A stretch of 64,000 bases of DNA from Hydractinia symbiolongicarpus (GCF_029227915.1 NC_079879.1:10600001-10664000), one strand, 5' to 3'. Counted from the stretch's first letter, positions 40,328 through 53,873 are shown. The notes: a model not told the origin generated them from the letters alone. Numbers and translations: made by a program.

Positions 40328-42850
40328 TTTCGCGCATTCCGTTCTTCTTTGTTTTCACTTTCACATAAAAAACATGAACAAGTTCCAAGAAGCGCATAGT
40401 TGCAACAAAGAGGGCAAAGATAGTGACCAAAGGGAAACAGACTGATGAAGACGCCCAAACCCAAAGTAGATTTATAGAAAGTTTGCATATTACAATGGGT
40501 AATTTAATTTAATTACAATGTTGTCATTCCCGTTATTCCCGAAAAAAGTATTCATCTTTGAAAGGAGCAACATTTACAATGGAAAGTAACTTAATAAAAC
40601 AAAGTCGGGATTTTATAAATCATAATTTACTTTAAAGGGAATATAAAACAATGAATTTAATATCTTTCTCAATGTATTCATTATCTTCTTAAGGCTACTT
40701 GGCATAGCATTTTTGACAAATAAAGCCTCTTTTGTTGTTTTTCCTTCTTCGTCAAAACCTTTTGAGAAAAGTAATAATGAAAAATACTGAAAGATAATGT
40801 ATCTATTTTTAGAAAATATAAATAGAAAAGTAGCAAACCATGAAAAAAGGAATCCTTAATAGGTTGTCTATGTTCTTGCAAAAAATTGGGTACTTCGACC
40901 TTCTGTGTGGTCTGGTTACTACACAATATTATTATCTAGAGTGTATGAGGACGGATGTCAACAGCAATGCGTAGATCTTATTTGAACCGTTTTGCGGCCT
41001 TTTAAAAGTATAACATGCCTTCAATAAAAAATATGCCTACTTTGTTTTTTAATCTTGTTTTGTTCAAGAACAGGAAGAATGTTGCTAAACTCAGTATATG
41101 TGCTACTAGCTAACAGGGAAGAGGAAATAACTTTTTTTAAACAATACATTCCTAAAGAAAGTAAAAGGCAATTTTCACGACACAGAAGATCAAAGATGTT
41201 AAATATTGAAGTTCTTTTATGAAAAAAATATTGGACGAGTTCACAGACGACTTACATGTCGATAAGAATGGTATCCATATATTTTATATAGGAAATGAGT
41301 TTTTTAGAGAAAAAAACTTATGTATATATATAGCAACAATTTAAGGTAGATGTAAAGAGAAGAATAGGATCATGATTTAAGCAAGGTTTTTTATTAAAAA
41401 CAGGACAAACATATTATTTTTAATTAGCTATACACTTTGATTGTATTTGTATGCACGAACATTTGCGAATATGTTAATTATAGTCTTTCTGGAAGCGAAA
41501 TGTGCAATTAAGCACGTACAATGCAAACTATCTTCAAAGCTTAGAAACTTGTTTACAAATGAGCATGGAAATTGCAATTTAAAGTGTGGATCAGACTCCA
41601 ATTCTGTAAAATTTGTATTTTAAAGCAAAATCCAGTTAATATTTAACGCGCACGTCGTCCCTTCGGAGTAAAATTGCGCTCAATTTTACAATAAGAAAGT
41701 GCAGGTAACGATATGTGTCCTTATTTTGTTCTTAATTTTTCAGTGCCTTGGAAAGTTATTACAGCTTGCTCCTGATAACTCGAACATTCGTTAACTCGAC
41801 TCATTTTTGTCTTTTTATTTAGGGACTTATATGCCTTTTTCATCGCCAAGATTGCACCTTTTCTTGGCAACTGTTACCCCACCTTTTAACACTATTCAGG
41901 TTGGAGTCTCAGGGACCTGTTCAAGGTTAGAGAGGGGGCAAAAATGCCATACCGTTATATTTTTTCCTTATTTTCAAAAATATTTGGTACAAATTTTGAC
42001 TGGCATAAAATAATTAAGGTGGCAACAAAACTTTTATTTTTGGTCACGTGATGAATTGCTGGCGTCAGCAAAAAAAATGCTGTTTTTTATTTTTTTTGAG
42101 TATAAAATATGCAAATATGCTCTAAAAGATCAAATTCCACAATATTTTTTCTTCTGAGGCTAGAATATTTGCTTTTTAGTCTTTTGTTTTGATTACAGGT
42201 CTACCTATTGTTTTATAAAAGCTTGAATGAATGTTAAGTAAATTACGCCCACATGGCGCCAAATAATATGTTAGGGCGTAATAAGGGCCTTATGACGGCC
42301 TAAACACCACACAATAAAATATAAATATTTTATATTGATCACATATCGTAAAATGCGCTTAATATTTTAGAAAAATTCTCATGTTTAAATTTTGCAGAAG
42401 AGACATGAGAAATATGGGCGTAGGTGGCCACCTGTTGAGAGACCCTAACAAGTAAAAAAATGGAAGGGTAGGGTATTTTTGCCCCTCCCCCAGCCTAAAT
42501 AGGGTTACAAAATCGCCTAAACTGGAACTATAATCTCATCTTGACTAAATTCGACTAAATAGGGGCTTCGTTTCATTCGAACATTCGTTAAGCCAAACTA
42601 TTTTCCTCAGCCCCTTGCAGGTTCGAGTTACCGGAAGTGAACAAGTGGTATACTGAGAAATATTGAAAATTATCACTGTAATAATCATCGCCGTATTTTG
42701 TCAACACATGCCATAAATAAAGACTTGTAATTCTCATCGTTTAATTATGACAGTTATAACGTGGCAAGAGAGTACAAACAATGTTCTTACAATCTAGCAA
42801 ATATTTGTACTGGCCAAAAAAATTGGCGAAAATAATAATTAAAAAAAACC

Positions 42851-44660
42851 CCAACTAATTAAGGGAAATGAGAATAAGAGCAAAGGAAGGACATTTAATT
42901 ATTGCAGTGGCCGTGAAACACTTAAGCCTAATTTTGTAGCTTTAATACAAAATGAGCACATATTTGTGTGAAAACCAAACTATGCTTCTTGAATAATAAC
43001 TCGTCGTTTTTTTTTTTTTTTTTTTTTTTTTGACGAATCATGACGACTTTACGTCTTGATTAAGAAAGAACTTGCAAGAAATAAATAATGTTAAGAAACA
43101 GCATAGCATAATCATTATAGTTTCTCCAACATTGCTTCTCAGCAGCGAATTTGCTAATTCTTCAGCTCTTCACCTACTCTTTGCCGCGTGAGGTCTTTAA
43201 ACGAATTCCTTTCGTCCTTTTTTTTTAAGTCATTGCGTTACCATGGTATTTAAACCCCAAACATGGCGGTACTTTAATTGTGAATATAAACCTAAAGACT
43301 TACTTTAATTTGCGTCAATTTATGTTGAAGTTTTAACACGAAAATATTTATGGTGGCCGAGTACTTCCACATAAAAAACTGTTTACAATTGCGTATTTAA
43401 TTAATTTATTTATTTTAGATCCTTTTTTAGTCTTTATTATACATATGTAGCTGTTCTCGGCAATTATAGAGATCTGTTAACCGAGGGAAAATGGATTAAT
43501 AGAATGGAGTACAATACAAGCTATGGTCTATCTTAACTTACGAAATACGAACCGGAATAATTTGCCTATAGTATCCTATTTGGTCCGGGGATTTTTTCAA
43601 ACATAGTATGATCGGGGGCGGATAACTTTTGATAGCTTGTTCAAATTGAATCAAATTTGGTACACTTATAGTTCGTTATGAAATATTTTTTTCAATAAAT
43701 TTTCAATAAATTTTCAATAAATTTTTCTCTTTGTCAATATGTTTTCTGTGACGTCATTGGAAACATGACTTTTGTTCAAAATGCCACTATCTGCTTAAAA
43801 TGCAGTTACATTATTTTAGGGAGAATTGTCCCATTTTGTTTGAAATTTATTTTGACAGCTAGATAAAATTTAATTAATACATTATCCAGTTTTTACAAAG
43901 TTAGCTTGGAAAAATGCTAAACCGTGCCCAAACATCCAATTACTCTTCATTCAAAATCGGTAAATCGGATTAACCACGTACCCAAAATTTGCAAAATGAC
44001 TTCCTTTAATGAAATAAAGTTATTTTATCTATAAAGTTCTAACTATAATCCTCACAAACATTTTTATTTTATAATAATGCAGATTTTTAGGAGTAGTTTT
44101 GAGTAATAGCCAATATCTAAGGCAGGTGCGGGTTCTAATAATTAAAAATCTATTAAAAACTATACAGCACAGCAAAAAAAGGAAAGAAAAAGGCCAAAAA
44201 ACAGACAGAATAGACGTGAAAAAGTGTTTTAAAAGTATTACTACTTATCTATTCAGTCATTGTCACCGAATAATGTAAATATTATCATGTCATCACATGA
44301 TAATATTTATATTATTCAGTATATTATTCAGTATATTATTCAGTAGTAAAGAAGTTTAGCTAGTAATAAGATGAAGTACATTTCTGTTTTTCGCGTTTAC
44401 TAAGAATAAATAATTGTTTTGCATTCAACATGAAAGATAGAATTTTTTTTAGAAGGATAATTCCCAACGACTCAATTGTAAGTGTGCGATTTAACAGAAA
44501 ATCAGGAACATACATACTACATTTTTAGACATTAGAAAAAATCTTTCGCATTCTAAGTTAGTCTTTTTATCTGCTTCAAAGCAGGCCTTTTCAGAAAATT
44601 ACTTTTATTTGATTAACAAAATAAAAATTCGAGGTGTTTTATTTAAAGGGATACACGACT
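42851..44660. other. Intergenic, repeat fragments
   Basis: A 23-base T run at 43009-43031, a threefold 'ttttcaataaa' near 43690, and a diverged repeat near 43.9-44.2 kb that resembles the intron of gene E (56250-56600). A palindrome plus three 'tattattcag' units lies at 44281-44345. No gene seen. Confidence 0.5.
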
Positions 44661-44666
44661 TTACAA

Positions 44667-45362
44667 GAAATTAACCAGTTTCCCTCCAAAAATTTAAGAA
44701 ATTTTAACTTTACAAATTTTAGAGTTATTATCAATGTCATCTATGGCATTTCAATGTCATTTAGGAATTATTACCTGGTATAACAAGAAATTAGACGAAT
44801 ATCGCGTAGATTATCCTGACAAATCGAAATACTACTTAAAAATTGACGATTTCAACAAACCTTATCGGCAGAAAAAAGTTGGCAAAAAAAATTATTCGTC
44901 AAAAATAAAAAGTCGGCAAAAATATTAGTCACTTGGACAAAATTAAGTCACTTTTTGTCGACCAAATTTTTGAATTTAGTCACTTTTTGCCGACTAATTA
45001 TTATTCATATTTACACAGGTTGACTACGTCAGAATATATACATATCTGGTATCAATGCAGGACCTCTAAGTTTTTGAATTTAGTCAATAATAAAGAATAA
45101 TTGCATAAAACTGAGAAAAATCAGCAACAAGGATGAAAAAACGGCAAAAAAGGTTATCGGAAAAAAAGTTAGGTCGGAAAAAAAATTGAGGGAAAAAAAG
45201 TTCGACAAAAAATTACGATTTCAACAAAACAGATATCATTTTAGATCAGGCATTGTTTCATCTTTTCTCGACATATGTTAATTTTTTGGTGTGTCAAAAT
45301 AATGTTTTTGATTGAGTATCGCTTTTATAAATCCTGTAAAATTTAGGAAACTGGTTAACCTC
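44667..45362. mobile_element. Non-autonomous transposon with small ORF, similar in plan to 21720-22465
   Basis: The left end aaattaaccagtttccctcc and the right end, read inverted, ggttaaccagtttcctaaat are related. The interior has many 'gtcggcaaaaa' and 'agtcactttttg' motifs in both orientations around one short ORF. Confidence 0.5.
44734..44928 (+). CDS. Small ORF (64 aa) inside transposon, chromo/Tudor-like strand pattern
   Basis: The core GIITWYNKKLDEYRVDYPDK followed by YYLKIDDFN has the alternating aromatic and acidic pattern of a small beta-barrel (Tudor or chromo-like) domain, as often found at the ends of DNA transposase proteins. The rest is Lys-rich. It is probably a remnant of the parent transposon's protein. 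The domain assignment is by pattern only. Confidence 0.35.
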   Translation: MSSMAFQCHLGIITWYNKKLDEYRVDYPDKSKYYLKIDDFNKPYRQKKVGKKNYSSKIKSRQKY

Positions 45363-47930
45363 AGTTTAACAAACTTCAGAATAGTATGACCTCAAAATTT
45401 GAGGAACTTTTACTAGTTAGTCGTTTATTTGATTTTTATAAAAAAAAACCTACAAACTTTTTTTTGGAATGCCGTTCTATAGTATAATTTTTTGTCCATT
45501 ACAAGAATTAAAATGCTATGGAAATATATTTTTTGTAAATTACTGAATGAGCAAAATGCTCACTTTTTTTAAATAAAATCAAGCAAGGTATAAAATGTTC
45601 ATTTTCAAAAGTGATAGCCTTTTTTAAAGTAAAACATCTTCATCTCTGTTTGCTAATTAGACAGAACTTCTTATGGCAAAGTTCATATCGTGCAACGAAA
45701 AACTGCCGTTAATTAGAGATTCTACTAATTGCTGGATTTGATCTGTTTGTTAATCCGCGGTGTCTGCGTTTTGGACTGTCTATTAATTAACAATATCCTT
45801 ATATCGTTTCTGTAGCTAATTAAAAATGATATTAGATACCTTCAACCAAGCAATTCTGAATTATTTAAATAACATTACTTACGCCATGATTGTACCCCTG
45901 TCCAGCTAATGTATGTTGCTTTAATAAGTGAAATTTTATGTTTAGAGGTCTATGCATATGTCCGAAAGGATTTTCATTGAAATATTTTAATTTTTAAATA
46001 GTCTGTTTATTGCCGTTATCTTTACAATTTTACTGACGGCCTTCTTGCATTTTTACTAAAAATGCATTGATTTATAAGAGCCAGTTCCTCTTTCCTCCAC
46101 TGAATCTAGCAATATTTTTCCTGTTATCACAAGACTGATTCTGATTCTATTTATAAAGGCATCTTTTTAGTTTTTTTAAATGTAAAATAAAATCAAAAAA
46201 AGTCCAACTTATTTCACTATGTTCACCACGGATTATTGAAGGTTCTAAAATCTGTAGGGTGACGAGATGGTAAAGTTATTCAAAAAAACTTTCCGGAATG
46301 ACGACTTTACAACATTTTATCGTAAATTATTATTACTATTTTACTGCATATCTCCCCCCCTCCCTTCATTGCAACTGTGTGCACCTTAAAACTACAATCT
46401 TGGTCAGAACATGCTGAGACAATACTGTTAATTTCAAAGTTTGGCACCACAAGTAATTGCATCTTGAACGTTTAAAAGCTCAATTGTCAATGTTCAAGTT
46501 TGTCCACAGTGAATTTCCTTTAGACTAGACTTTGTTCAGAGTGGACTGAGGACTTAGGAGCTTAGGGTATTTAGTTTAACTTAAACTCTTAAAACATGCT
46601 GATGTTGCTGAAGTTAGCATGGCCATATTAAGAAACTTCGTGTATCATTTTGTAGTGTGGGCATGCTAGAGCATGCGACTAGCAAATTTTACACGTTTTT
46701 TGCCTGGCACGTGTATGTAAATGTAGCTACTTTGCGCAGCCTAACGGCTGCAGAGCACTGATTGTTTTTTCGCCAAGAAATGACAAACAAACTGCATTCG
46801 TCTCAATATTTTTGTTCCAAATTGCAGTGCTTGATTTACATGTCAACAAAACAGTGATTAGAAGCATGTTTATTTGGTAATAACTATACCGAGTACCCCC
46901 CAAAAACAAAGAAAAAGAGATTTCGCGGATGTAATACAAAGATGTTTACTAGGTTAGTTGAAGGAAAGAACAAGCAAATCAATCAAAACAACTGTAATTG
47001 ATGAATTGAATAGGTGTGTATTATAAGCCTGTTTTATTTGCAAAGAAATATTGTTTTCTATCGGAGAAAAAGAAAAAAATTAATATTTTTCGATGGGAAA
47101 AAAACTTTTGGAGTTTAAGAATTTTAAGCAACTCCATATATTTGGATTCTTTCATATTAAATATTCCAAGGCAGAAATGTGTGCGAAAATGGTGTCTGCC
47201 TTTAAAGATGCCATCTGTTATTTCAAATAATATTTTGTAATGCGTTCTAATTGAATCTATAGACAAGAGCATTGCACTTATCATTTTTCTGACTGAAAAG
47301 GACAGGAGGAAGTAAATTCTGAGACTTTCATTCAAAACTCTATGTGTCTGATTATTACCAAACTCGATGAAAGTCATCAAAATAACGATTTAAAGTTTGA
47401 TTTCAGGTAACAGTAGTCAACGCTTAAACCCAGGAGAGTATTTGCTCAGTCACGTCGTAAGGAAACTACAGAGTAAAGAAATGCTAGTTCGCACACTTGT
47501 GTGAGATACCTTGTGATATGAAAGCCACCTGGTGAAGCGTATGTTTTGAAAATGTTTAGCGCAATTTGGTTCGAAAAATTGCTTATTAAATACAAACAAA
47601 TTTTCACCCAACAACATGCGTACAATAACGTTAAATATGAGCTAAGGTGGTTTAACGATTTGCTATAACCTTTTAAAATTCTTACGTAATAAGCACATTG
47701 CCTCAAATATTTTTTTATACTTTCTATTAATAGGATTATATTTTTTAATTACTGTGTGACGACGTTGGACAATCGCTTAAATCGTAAAAATGTGTCCACA
47801 TATAATCCCGACATCAAGCTAACACAACATATCTTTCCCAGCATGATGTGCCAATAGCAACATGCTGTTGACTGCATGTCGGTTACAACATGCATATTGT
47901 CACAGGTTGCGCAAACCGGTTAAAAAACTT
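45363..47930. other. Intergenic, nothing recognised
   Basis: Several short open frames occur, the longest at 47021-47380 on the minus strand (119 codons, Phe/Lys-rich), but none has family motifs or convincing splice sites. Confidence 0.5.
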
Positions 47931-47976
47931 CCTTCTTTTGGGAGGTCCAGTACTGAGTTCCGTATACACCATTTCT

Positions 47977-47984
47977 TATAAAAG
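47977..47984 (+). promoter_or_regulatory. TATA box of gene C
   Basis: TATAAAAG 72 nt upstream of the gene C ATG at 48056, in the same conserved block as upstream of gene B. Similarity between the two upstream regions fades beyond about 47935, so the duplicated promoter is short. Confidence 0.55.
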
Positions 47985-48055
47985 TCAGTATGCTACAGAG
48001 AAAATTTATTAAATTTAAACGATCAATAAGAAGTAGTCAGATTTAAAACAACAAT

Positions 48056-49237
48056 ATGAACGCGAAAGAACTTACAAAATTAATTAAAGAGCGATGGGCC
48101 GCTTTTACTAATTTCAAACGAAAGGGACACTCTGGAAAGATTGTCATGAGTACTAGGGATGATGACCTTACAGATCTTATTCCAGGGAATTACAATCTAA
48201 ACCAGTTGGTAAAGACGCAATATCAAGAAGTTGCAGGAGTGCATATACCTCGCCATGCTGTTATGAAACAAGCAAAATGGATAAAAGCAAAACAGGGTGA
48301 AAAGGAAGGCAAATTTGTTTGCTCTACTGACTGGGACGGTGTCATACCTGTTGATATTGGAACCAACCAGCTATTATCATATTATGGTGCTTGTCTTGTA
48401 GGAGAAAAAGAAGAAAAAATTACTTTGTCTCAAAGACATTGTACTGTTAATTTTACCTACTCAAAATGTAAGTCAATAATGGTATTAACGATATTCCCCA
48501 CTAATTTTTATACTTTTTAAGTTGTTGTTAAACTTAAAGAACTTTGGGCGTTACAGTCTTGCTGATTATTACAAGGAATGTTAATATAAAGTATTAACAA
48601 TTGTTGTCCTTACCTGTTTTCATTTTTATTGCAGCTTACCACGATGATTACGTCATAGCTACATGTGGTGGAAATGGAATCGAACAACACGCGTTCCATC
48701 ATATGGAATGTCCACTTGATGACGATTCTGGATTTTTCTTACTTGGTAAATGGGTTGGAGATGTTGAATTGCATTTGACAGGTAATTTTTGTTGTGCTCA
48801 TTATTGTATGAAAGAGTAACTTTATCTTGAAATACTTTACGTGTCATTGAAATCAACCCCAACAGATTCCTATAACTCTCCAGGAACAGGCAGACAAAAA
48901 CCTTTTTACACATTGGAATTTTATTGAATAACTATTTGCTACGCTCCTAACCTGCTATTTTATATTTACAGCCTTCAAGATTCTAAAAAACCACGTATTG
49001 TACGTTCCAGCCAACACAATACATTCAAATGATCATCTTATTGGTACATGGAGAACAATGCTCTCGGATGCGGATGATGCTCCTGTTAATCACGCGATTA
49101 TGTACACTAGGGAAGCGTCAGAATGTCTCAAACCGGTCGATGTTACTTTTGACACAAGTATCGCACATTTCAGTTGTCGCGTTAATAGTAAAACTTGTCG
49201 AGACGACTTTAAAAGTAGAAGAAATCGAGGAGGTTGA
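48056..49237 (+). CDS. Gene C: short form, close paralogue of gene B in inverse orientation, 274 aa
   Basis: Exons 48056-48467, 48635-48781 and 48972-49237, GT-AG and phase 1, 825 nt, the same lengths as gene B exon by exon. The protein differs from B by scattered substitutions only, for example NYNLNQLVKTQYQEVAGVHI against TYNLNQLVKMQYQEVAGMNI. It has no EF-hand, signal peptide or membrane segment. The similarity to B includes about 120 bp upstream of the ATG (with the TATA box) and about 400 bp downstream, so gene and flanks were duplicated together. B and C are head to head about 9.8 kb apart. Cys, His and Asp residues of the GGNGIEQH and HHMECPLDDD segments are conserved in all intact members and are candidates for an active or metal site (inference). 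Confidence 0.82.
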
Positions 49238-49680
49238 TGGAAACAAGATGGCTGGATAAATATCAATCTGTTCAAGTGATATGAAGGACGTGGTAAAAGT
49301 ATCGAATGCGAATTGAAGAGAAACTGATTGAATAATAAGAAAGAAGAAATTGATATATGTGATCAATGGCCGCATAAAAATGTAGCACAATTAAAAAAGG
49401 ATGAGATAGTTCCCTGCAATAACATTTTACCTTTATTAAGTTATATTTGCTTTCCTATATAAATATGTATATAAGTATATATATGTATGAAAAAGAGTAT
49501 TATTGCATCACTAAAAATATTAGTTCCTATTTTCATATATTTATATATTCCTCACTCAAACTGTGTTCTTGGCACCAACCTGGTGAGTTAAACTGTTCTT
49601 GTTATCTTTGCGCATAGCCATGCCTTAAGCAACCGTTGGGTGGATTTTTTTATCCACTTTTTTTTAACAAGTGATCCAAG

Positions 49681-51062
49681 GCATCGAAAAATTGCGAACG
49701 CTTTGTTTGTTATACTCCTTGCAAATAAGAATGGGGCAGGGGTGGGACAAAAAACTGTGGTGGGAGGACAAAAACAACTGTGATTTTTCCTTCATAAATG
49801 TTGAGTAATGCATTTTCTGGGCGGTCATCGTTAATATTGAAGCCTCGATCTGTCATTTATTTAGAGGTCCATATTGGAAGAGCTCTTAATTTCGTATACA
49901 AAAGTCAGTCCACGTTAAAAAAAATACGGTTAACATCACCTGATGACAAATTAACCCTCACTCCAAAGTCTTTCACAGGAATAGCATATCGCAAATGTAC
50001 TATCATAAAAAAACTCTTTTTTGGGTGTTAGTGTTTTTAAACGTCCTTTTTTGATTTGATTAGAACCCTTCTTATTTATAATAGAGCTAGAATCCCAATA
50101 ATTCAGAGAGCTAGAATCAGCAATATTCAAATTATATAAATTAAATCCTGTGTAAAATTTAGAAAGTGCTTTATCGTGCTTGAAACAATGTAAACTTTGT
50201 TGGTCAGCGCCGTCAGGTAGCTGATCTTTCATTTCAGTTTGCCTTTTTGTGTTCGTGTGTTATTCTGTCCGTCCCTAGTCAGCTTCCCGACCACCTTATT
50301 ACCGCCTACTTAATCCAAAGGCCGTTTTCCACCCATCAGCCAATCAGGATGCAGGAATCATGAGTTTCCAGAACCAAACGAGAAAGAAACTGATCTGATC
50401 AGATCTGGAATACAGCTAAAATATAAATAAAACCAAATATATTTCCGGTTTGGGCTATCTGACTGGTAGTTACGTCTCCGTATACTGAAGATCTCACTGG
50501 TTTTGTTGTTCGTTGACCACTTTCAAGGCAAGTTATTCTACTTATCTATTTATTGTTTATAGCTAGCTAGCTATTAGGTAGCTACCGTTAATGCATTTAA
50601 GTATTCCCAAACCTCAACAGGTTTCTAATTATATGCAGTCGCACTCCATATAATAAGCTAGCTAGCTAGCTATATATTAACTGAAATATAGCTAGTTAAT
50701 GACCTACTGTCCTAACTGCTAAAGCCGACATCAATAAAATGTTCGGTTCGTGTCATTTTTGCATATGAAAATGTGGTGGGCGGGCAAAAAAATTTGCCAT
50801 CTTCGTTTAGGGTAGGCATCCATATGCTCACATTGCCAAACTAAGCGTTGATTCGACGTTACCTTAAAAACCCCCACCCCCACCCCCTGTCAGTAGTATC
50901 AGGCCATGGCAGTTGCAAAAGAGGTAGGTTTAGTCATGGTGTTTCAATCGCAGTACGCTCTGACATCATGATGACGGAAGTACATTCTGACCAAATGTAG
51001 TTTGTTTGATGCTACATGGAAGGTCCCCCTCTCTTCCGCTCGTAAACAGACAAGATCCGGGC
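49681..51062. other. Intergenic, nothing coding recognised
   Basis: It contains short gctagctagc runs near 50560 and 50660. No gene or RNA seen. Confidence 0.5.
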
Positions 51063-51231
51063 ACTGTAAAATACGATCGTTTTATCAAATATATCTCTCT
51101 TGTATCTGTGCCCAAAGCGATAGGAGGGTGGGGGTTGATCTTTTCGACGTTAATATCCATGGCAGAAAAAAGTATCGCTTTGGGCCCAGAGACAGGAGAG
51201 AAACATTTGATAAAACAATCGTATTTTACAG
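51063..51231. mobile_element. Foldback element with arms of about 60 bp
   Basis: The left arm, actgtaaaatacgatcgttt onward to gcccaaagcgata (51063-51122), is mirrored by 51172-51231 with a few mismatches. The spacer is about 49 bp. Overlapping short frames on both strands are a by-product of the symmetry. Confidence 0.85.
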
Positions 51232-51457
51232 TTAAAATCTAAGTTGTCTGGCCAATTTCGCACCCTGATATTTGTGTAGCATGTTTTGCATTTGTGATTT
51301 TTATTGTATTTGTGAAACTGCTTTCAAAGCTTCGAGTTTTTATCCCAATTTCCAAAAAGACTTTCAAAGATTGTGGAAATTTCAAAAACACAGTTTTCGG
51401 TGAAGTTCTTGGTGAAAATCTGCTTCGCTCCTAATGCAATGTATAATACGTGTAAGT

Positions 51458-51594
51458 CATATTGAAGAAGAACTACTTTGTTCATCACTAACACACTGCC
51501 AAGCAGTGAGCAGGATTCGATCCGCGTTCCCCAGAACTGGGAGCCCCTTGGCAGTATGTTAGTGATGAACAAAGTAGTTCTTCTTCAACATAAC
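51458..51594. mobile_element. Foldback element with tRNA-like centre
   Basis: Arms of about 46 bp (51458-51503 and 51549-51594; gaagaagaactactttgttc inside) are nearly perfect inverted repeats. The centre contains a B-box-like gcaggattcgatcc, read on the minus strand as ggatcgaatcctgc, so a tRNA-related sequence lies between the arms. Confidence 0.75.
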
Positions 51595-52219
51595 TATTTT
51601 TTTCTTTAATACGGTCTTGATATATTTAGTAGCATTATCGTCATAATTTACTTTATGGGGCATTAATTTGGATTGTGAAATCGAAAATGGAGCTTTTGAT
51701 GGTCCCTAATTTTCGCAAATTTTCCTTCTTGCAAAAGTTTTTTCCCTTTGTTTACAAAATATTGTGTAATTTTTTTTTCTTCTTTTCTTATAGTAGGTCA
51801 AGCGAAAGAACAACGGTTTACTTGGTTACTTGTTTACACACGTTTACTTTGTTACTATTTAATCTCTTCTCAGACTTGGACACTACCTTGATCTTACAAT
51901 ATACTTTTACATATATATAACTTATAGAATAGATTTTTTTTACAATAAAAAATAATATATATAAAAAAAATATATAGCTAGCTATATAATTTTACTGTTC
52001 TACTTTGTTGTATTTTTACGATCTAGGCATATCGCATTGCTATTGGTACTTTCGGTTCAACCACTGAGCTCAGTTCAGAACTACTGTTTCTGAAGAAATT
52101 TTCTCGCTCTTAAGGCCAGCTCCATTCTGTTCAATTTTTGTGTAAATATTACTTTGGCTTTTCTAATGGCTTGTGACGTTTAGTCCAACCCCGGGCCTGT
52201 CAACCCAGATAAAATAGTA
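51595..52219. other. Intergenic, nothing recognised
   Basis: AT-rich with short tatatagctagc runs near 51975; no gene or RNA seen. Confidence 0.5.
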
Positions 52220-52510
52220 ATGGGCTCATTTCATCAAGGTCATTCTAGATTTGGAGAATCAGCGGGTAGACAATGCGTGTGCAATGCTTTGTGGGCCATC
52301 TGTTACCCTTCTATTGCGTCTGTGCGTTACTGGACTGAATGGGATCTTGATCGTATTTTGATTGGCCTAGGTTACACCAGTCAATATCTTGCTTTAGACG
52401 AACTGCCCACTTCAATTGCAACTGAAAACGGGAATATTCAAATTGAAAAGTCAGATTCCTATTTATTTGAACTTTCGAGAAATAGTACATCCTTTCTCCG
52501 TGCCCAGTAA
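52220..52510 (+). pseudogene. Fragment of a mobile-element-associated cysteine protease-like protein
   Basis: The ORF begins MGSFHQGHSRFGESAGRQCV and continues CNALWAIC. The pattern of a Gly-rich loop and Cys just before a hydrophobic helix is the N-terminal active-site region of papain-fold proteases in mobile-element proteins of invertebrates. The frame ends after 96 codons, before a catalytic His is seen, and a stop precedes the ATG. It is probably the broken 5' part of a transposon gene. The family call is from memory of the motif, with moderate doubt. Confidence 0.45.
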
Positions 52511-53873
52511 TATGCCAATTATCTCACGCTATCTCGCAGTGGAAACCAAGCATAAGAAGTGAGACGATATTTGAACTAATATCGTTATTCAGAGGAAAGT
52601 GGGTAAATTTTACTATCTTGAAGCGGAAGAAAATTTTCTTTTTTACTTTCGTGGATAAACAATTCTCACTCACACATTTAAAGTTCTTAGTCGCGCTGAC
52701 CTCAAGGCCTAAGGGCCTCTAGTTTTGTTTAGTATCTTATAATTAATTTATTTGACTTTGCAGTTCTATTTCTTTTTTCAACCTTGTCGACTCCAAATGT
52801 ATCTCTTGCATCAGTAGTTCTTCAGTACTACGTTTTAACATGTTTTATTTTCTCGTGGTTCGAGTAGCTTTTCTGTAATGTCAAGACTGTTACTACAAGT
52901 CCTAGGTTTATATACTTTTAATTTGAAAATTATTTATGTAATTTTTTTTCCACCATTAATGTGTTCCACCATTAATGTGTTCATATCCTGTGTCAATCCG
53001 TTGGTAAAAAATTTATCGAATAATCTTGCTGGGCCATATCTTGCCAACCTCGATCCAAGGGCTTTATAATAAGAGGATGTTCATCCCCATATCAAAAAAC
53101 GTTATAGGCCCTTGGATAGAGGTTGATACATTGCGTAACTCAAGGTTTTTTAGAATTACATAAAACGACATGTTTTGACAAGTCTTTCTTTTTCTTTGCG
53201 TTGTTGTGGACAATGAAATACAACTAGCCACCAAATGGACTCCTTTAACCCTGGATTTTTTTTTGTTTCTCGGTATATTTATTGGACTTTTCAAGGCAAA
53301 ATCAATACCAATATCTTCTGAGGGTACATATGTATTAGAATGTTGCAAAAAGTGGATTATGAAGAAATAAATCATTGTTTTCTATTTTTATGCCTGTTGT
53401 GCTATCCATGCTTATTTTGCTTTTATTACAACTGCTATATTGCATTGCGTTATCGCTTGTATAAGGGAACGTGGTATTTAGTATCTGATGAAAAATATAT
53501 TCTGACCATGGTTAATTTTTCGAAGAAGATGTTAACAGCTTTTCTATTGTAATTACCTTCTGCATTTCCGCAATTCTACTTTTATCATTGGCAATTTCAA
53601 TCTATTTCTTCAATTTATAAAGTGCTTTTAAATATTGATAAAATCAAACACAAATATTATATTGATAAAGACACACACGTTTGACGGATGGTCATAGTCT
53701 TGGTAATATGGATCCGAAAATCTTATAATATACAACTTGCTATATGTCTCATTACATCAACCGCAAGAGATTGTAAAACTTCTCATAAGTAACCAAATAA
53801 AAACTTTTCGCTGTTATAGATTTCGTTGAATAAGCATTAAAAATCATAACACTCTAAGTCTATATTCATACTT
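52511..53873. other. Intergenic, apart from a foldback element
   Basis: Apart from the foldback MITE at 53044-53125, I see no gene or RNA. Short open frames overlap the MITE. Confidence 0.5.
53044..53125. mobile_element. Foldback MITE, family 1 copy 3
   Basis: The left arm ccaacctcgatccaagggct and the right arm, read inverted, caacctctatccaagggcct match well around a 32-base loop. Same terminal motif as 978-1068 and 24076-24166. Confidence 0.75.

Larger units (their letters stand above)
47935..49680. repeat. Inverted segmental copy of the gene B/D unit
   Basis: Runs from the promoter block of gene C through its exons and downstream flank. The flank still matches the sequence downstream of D, for example ggcaccaacctggtg near 49571 against ggcgccaacctggtg, and catagccatgcctt further on. 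Orientation is opposite to B and D. Confidence 0.7.

Noticed and set aside
47021-47380. 119-codon minus-strand frame
   Set aside because: It is Phe/Lys/Ile-rich, as expected of AT-rich DNA, with no motif, no promoter and no splice context.
51002-51242. Two overlapping 77-78 codon + strand frames and a minus-strand frame
   Set aside because: They span the foldback element at 51063-51231; the symmetry explains frames on both strands.
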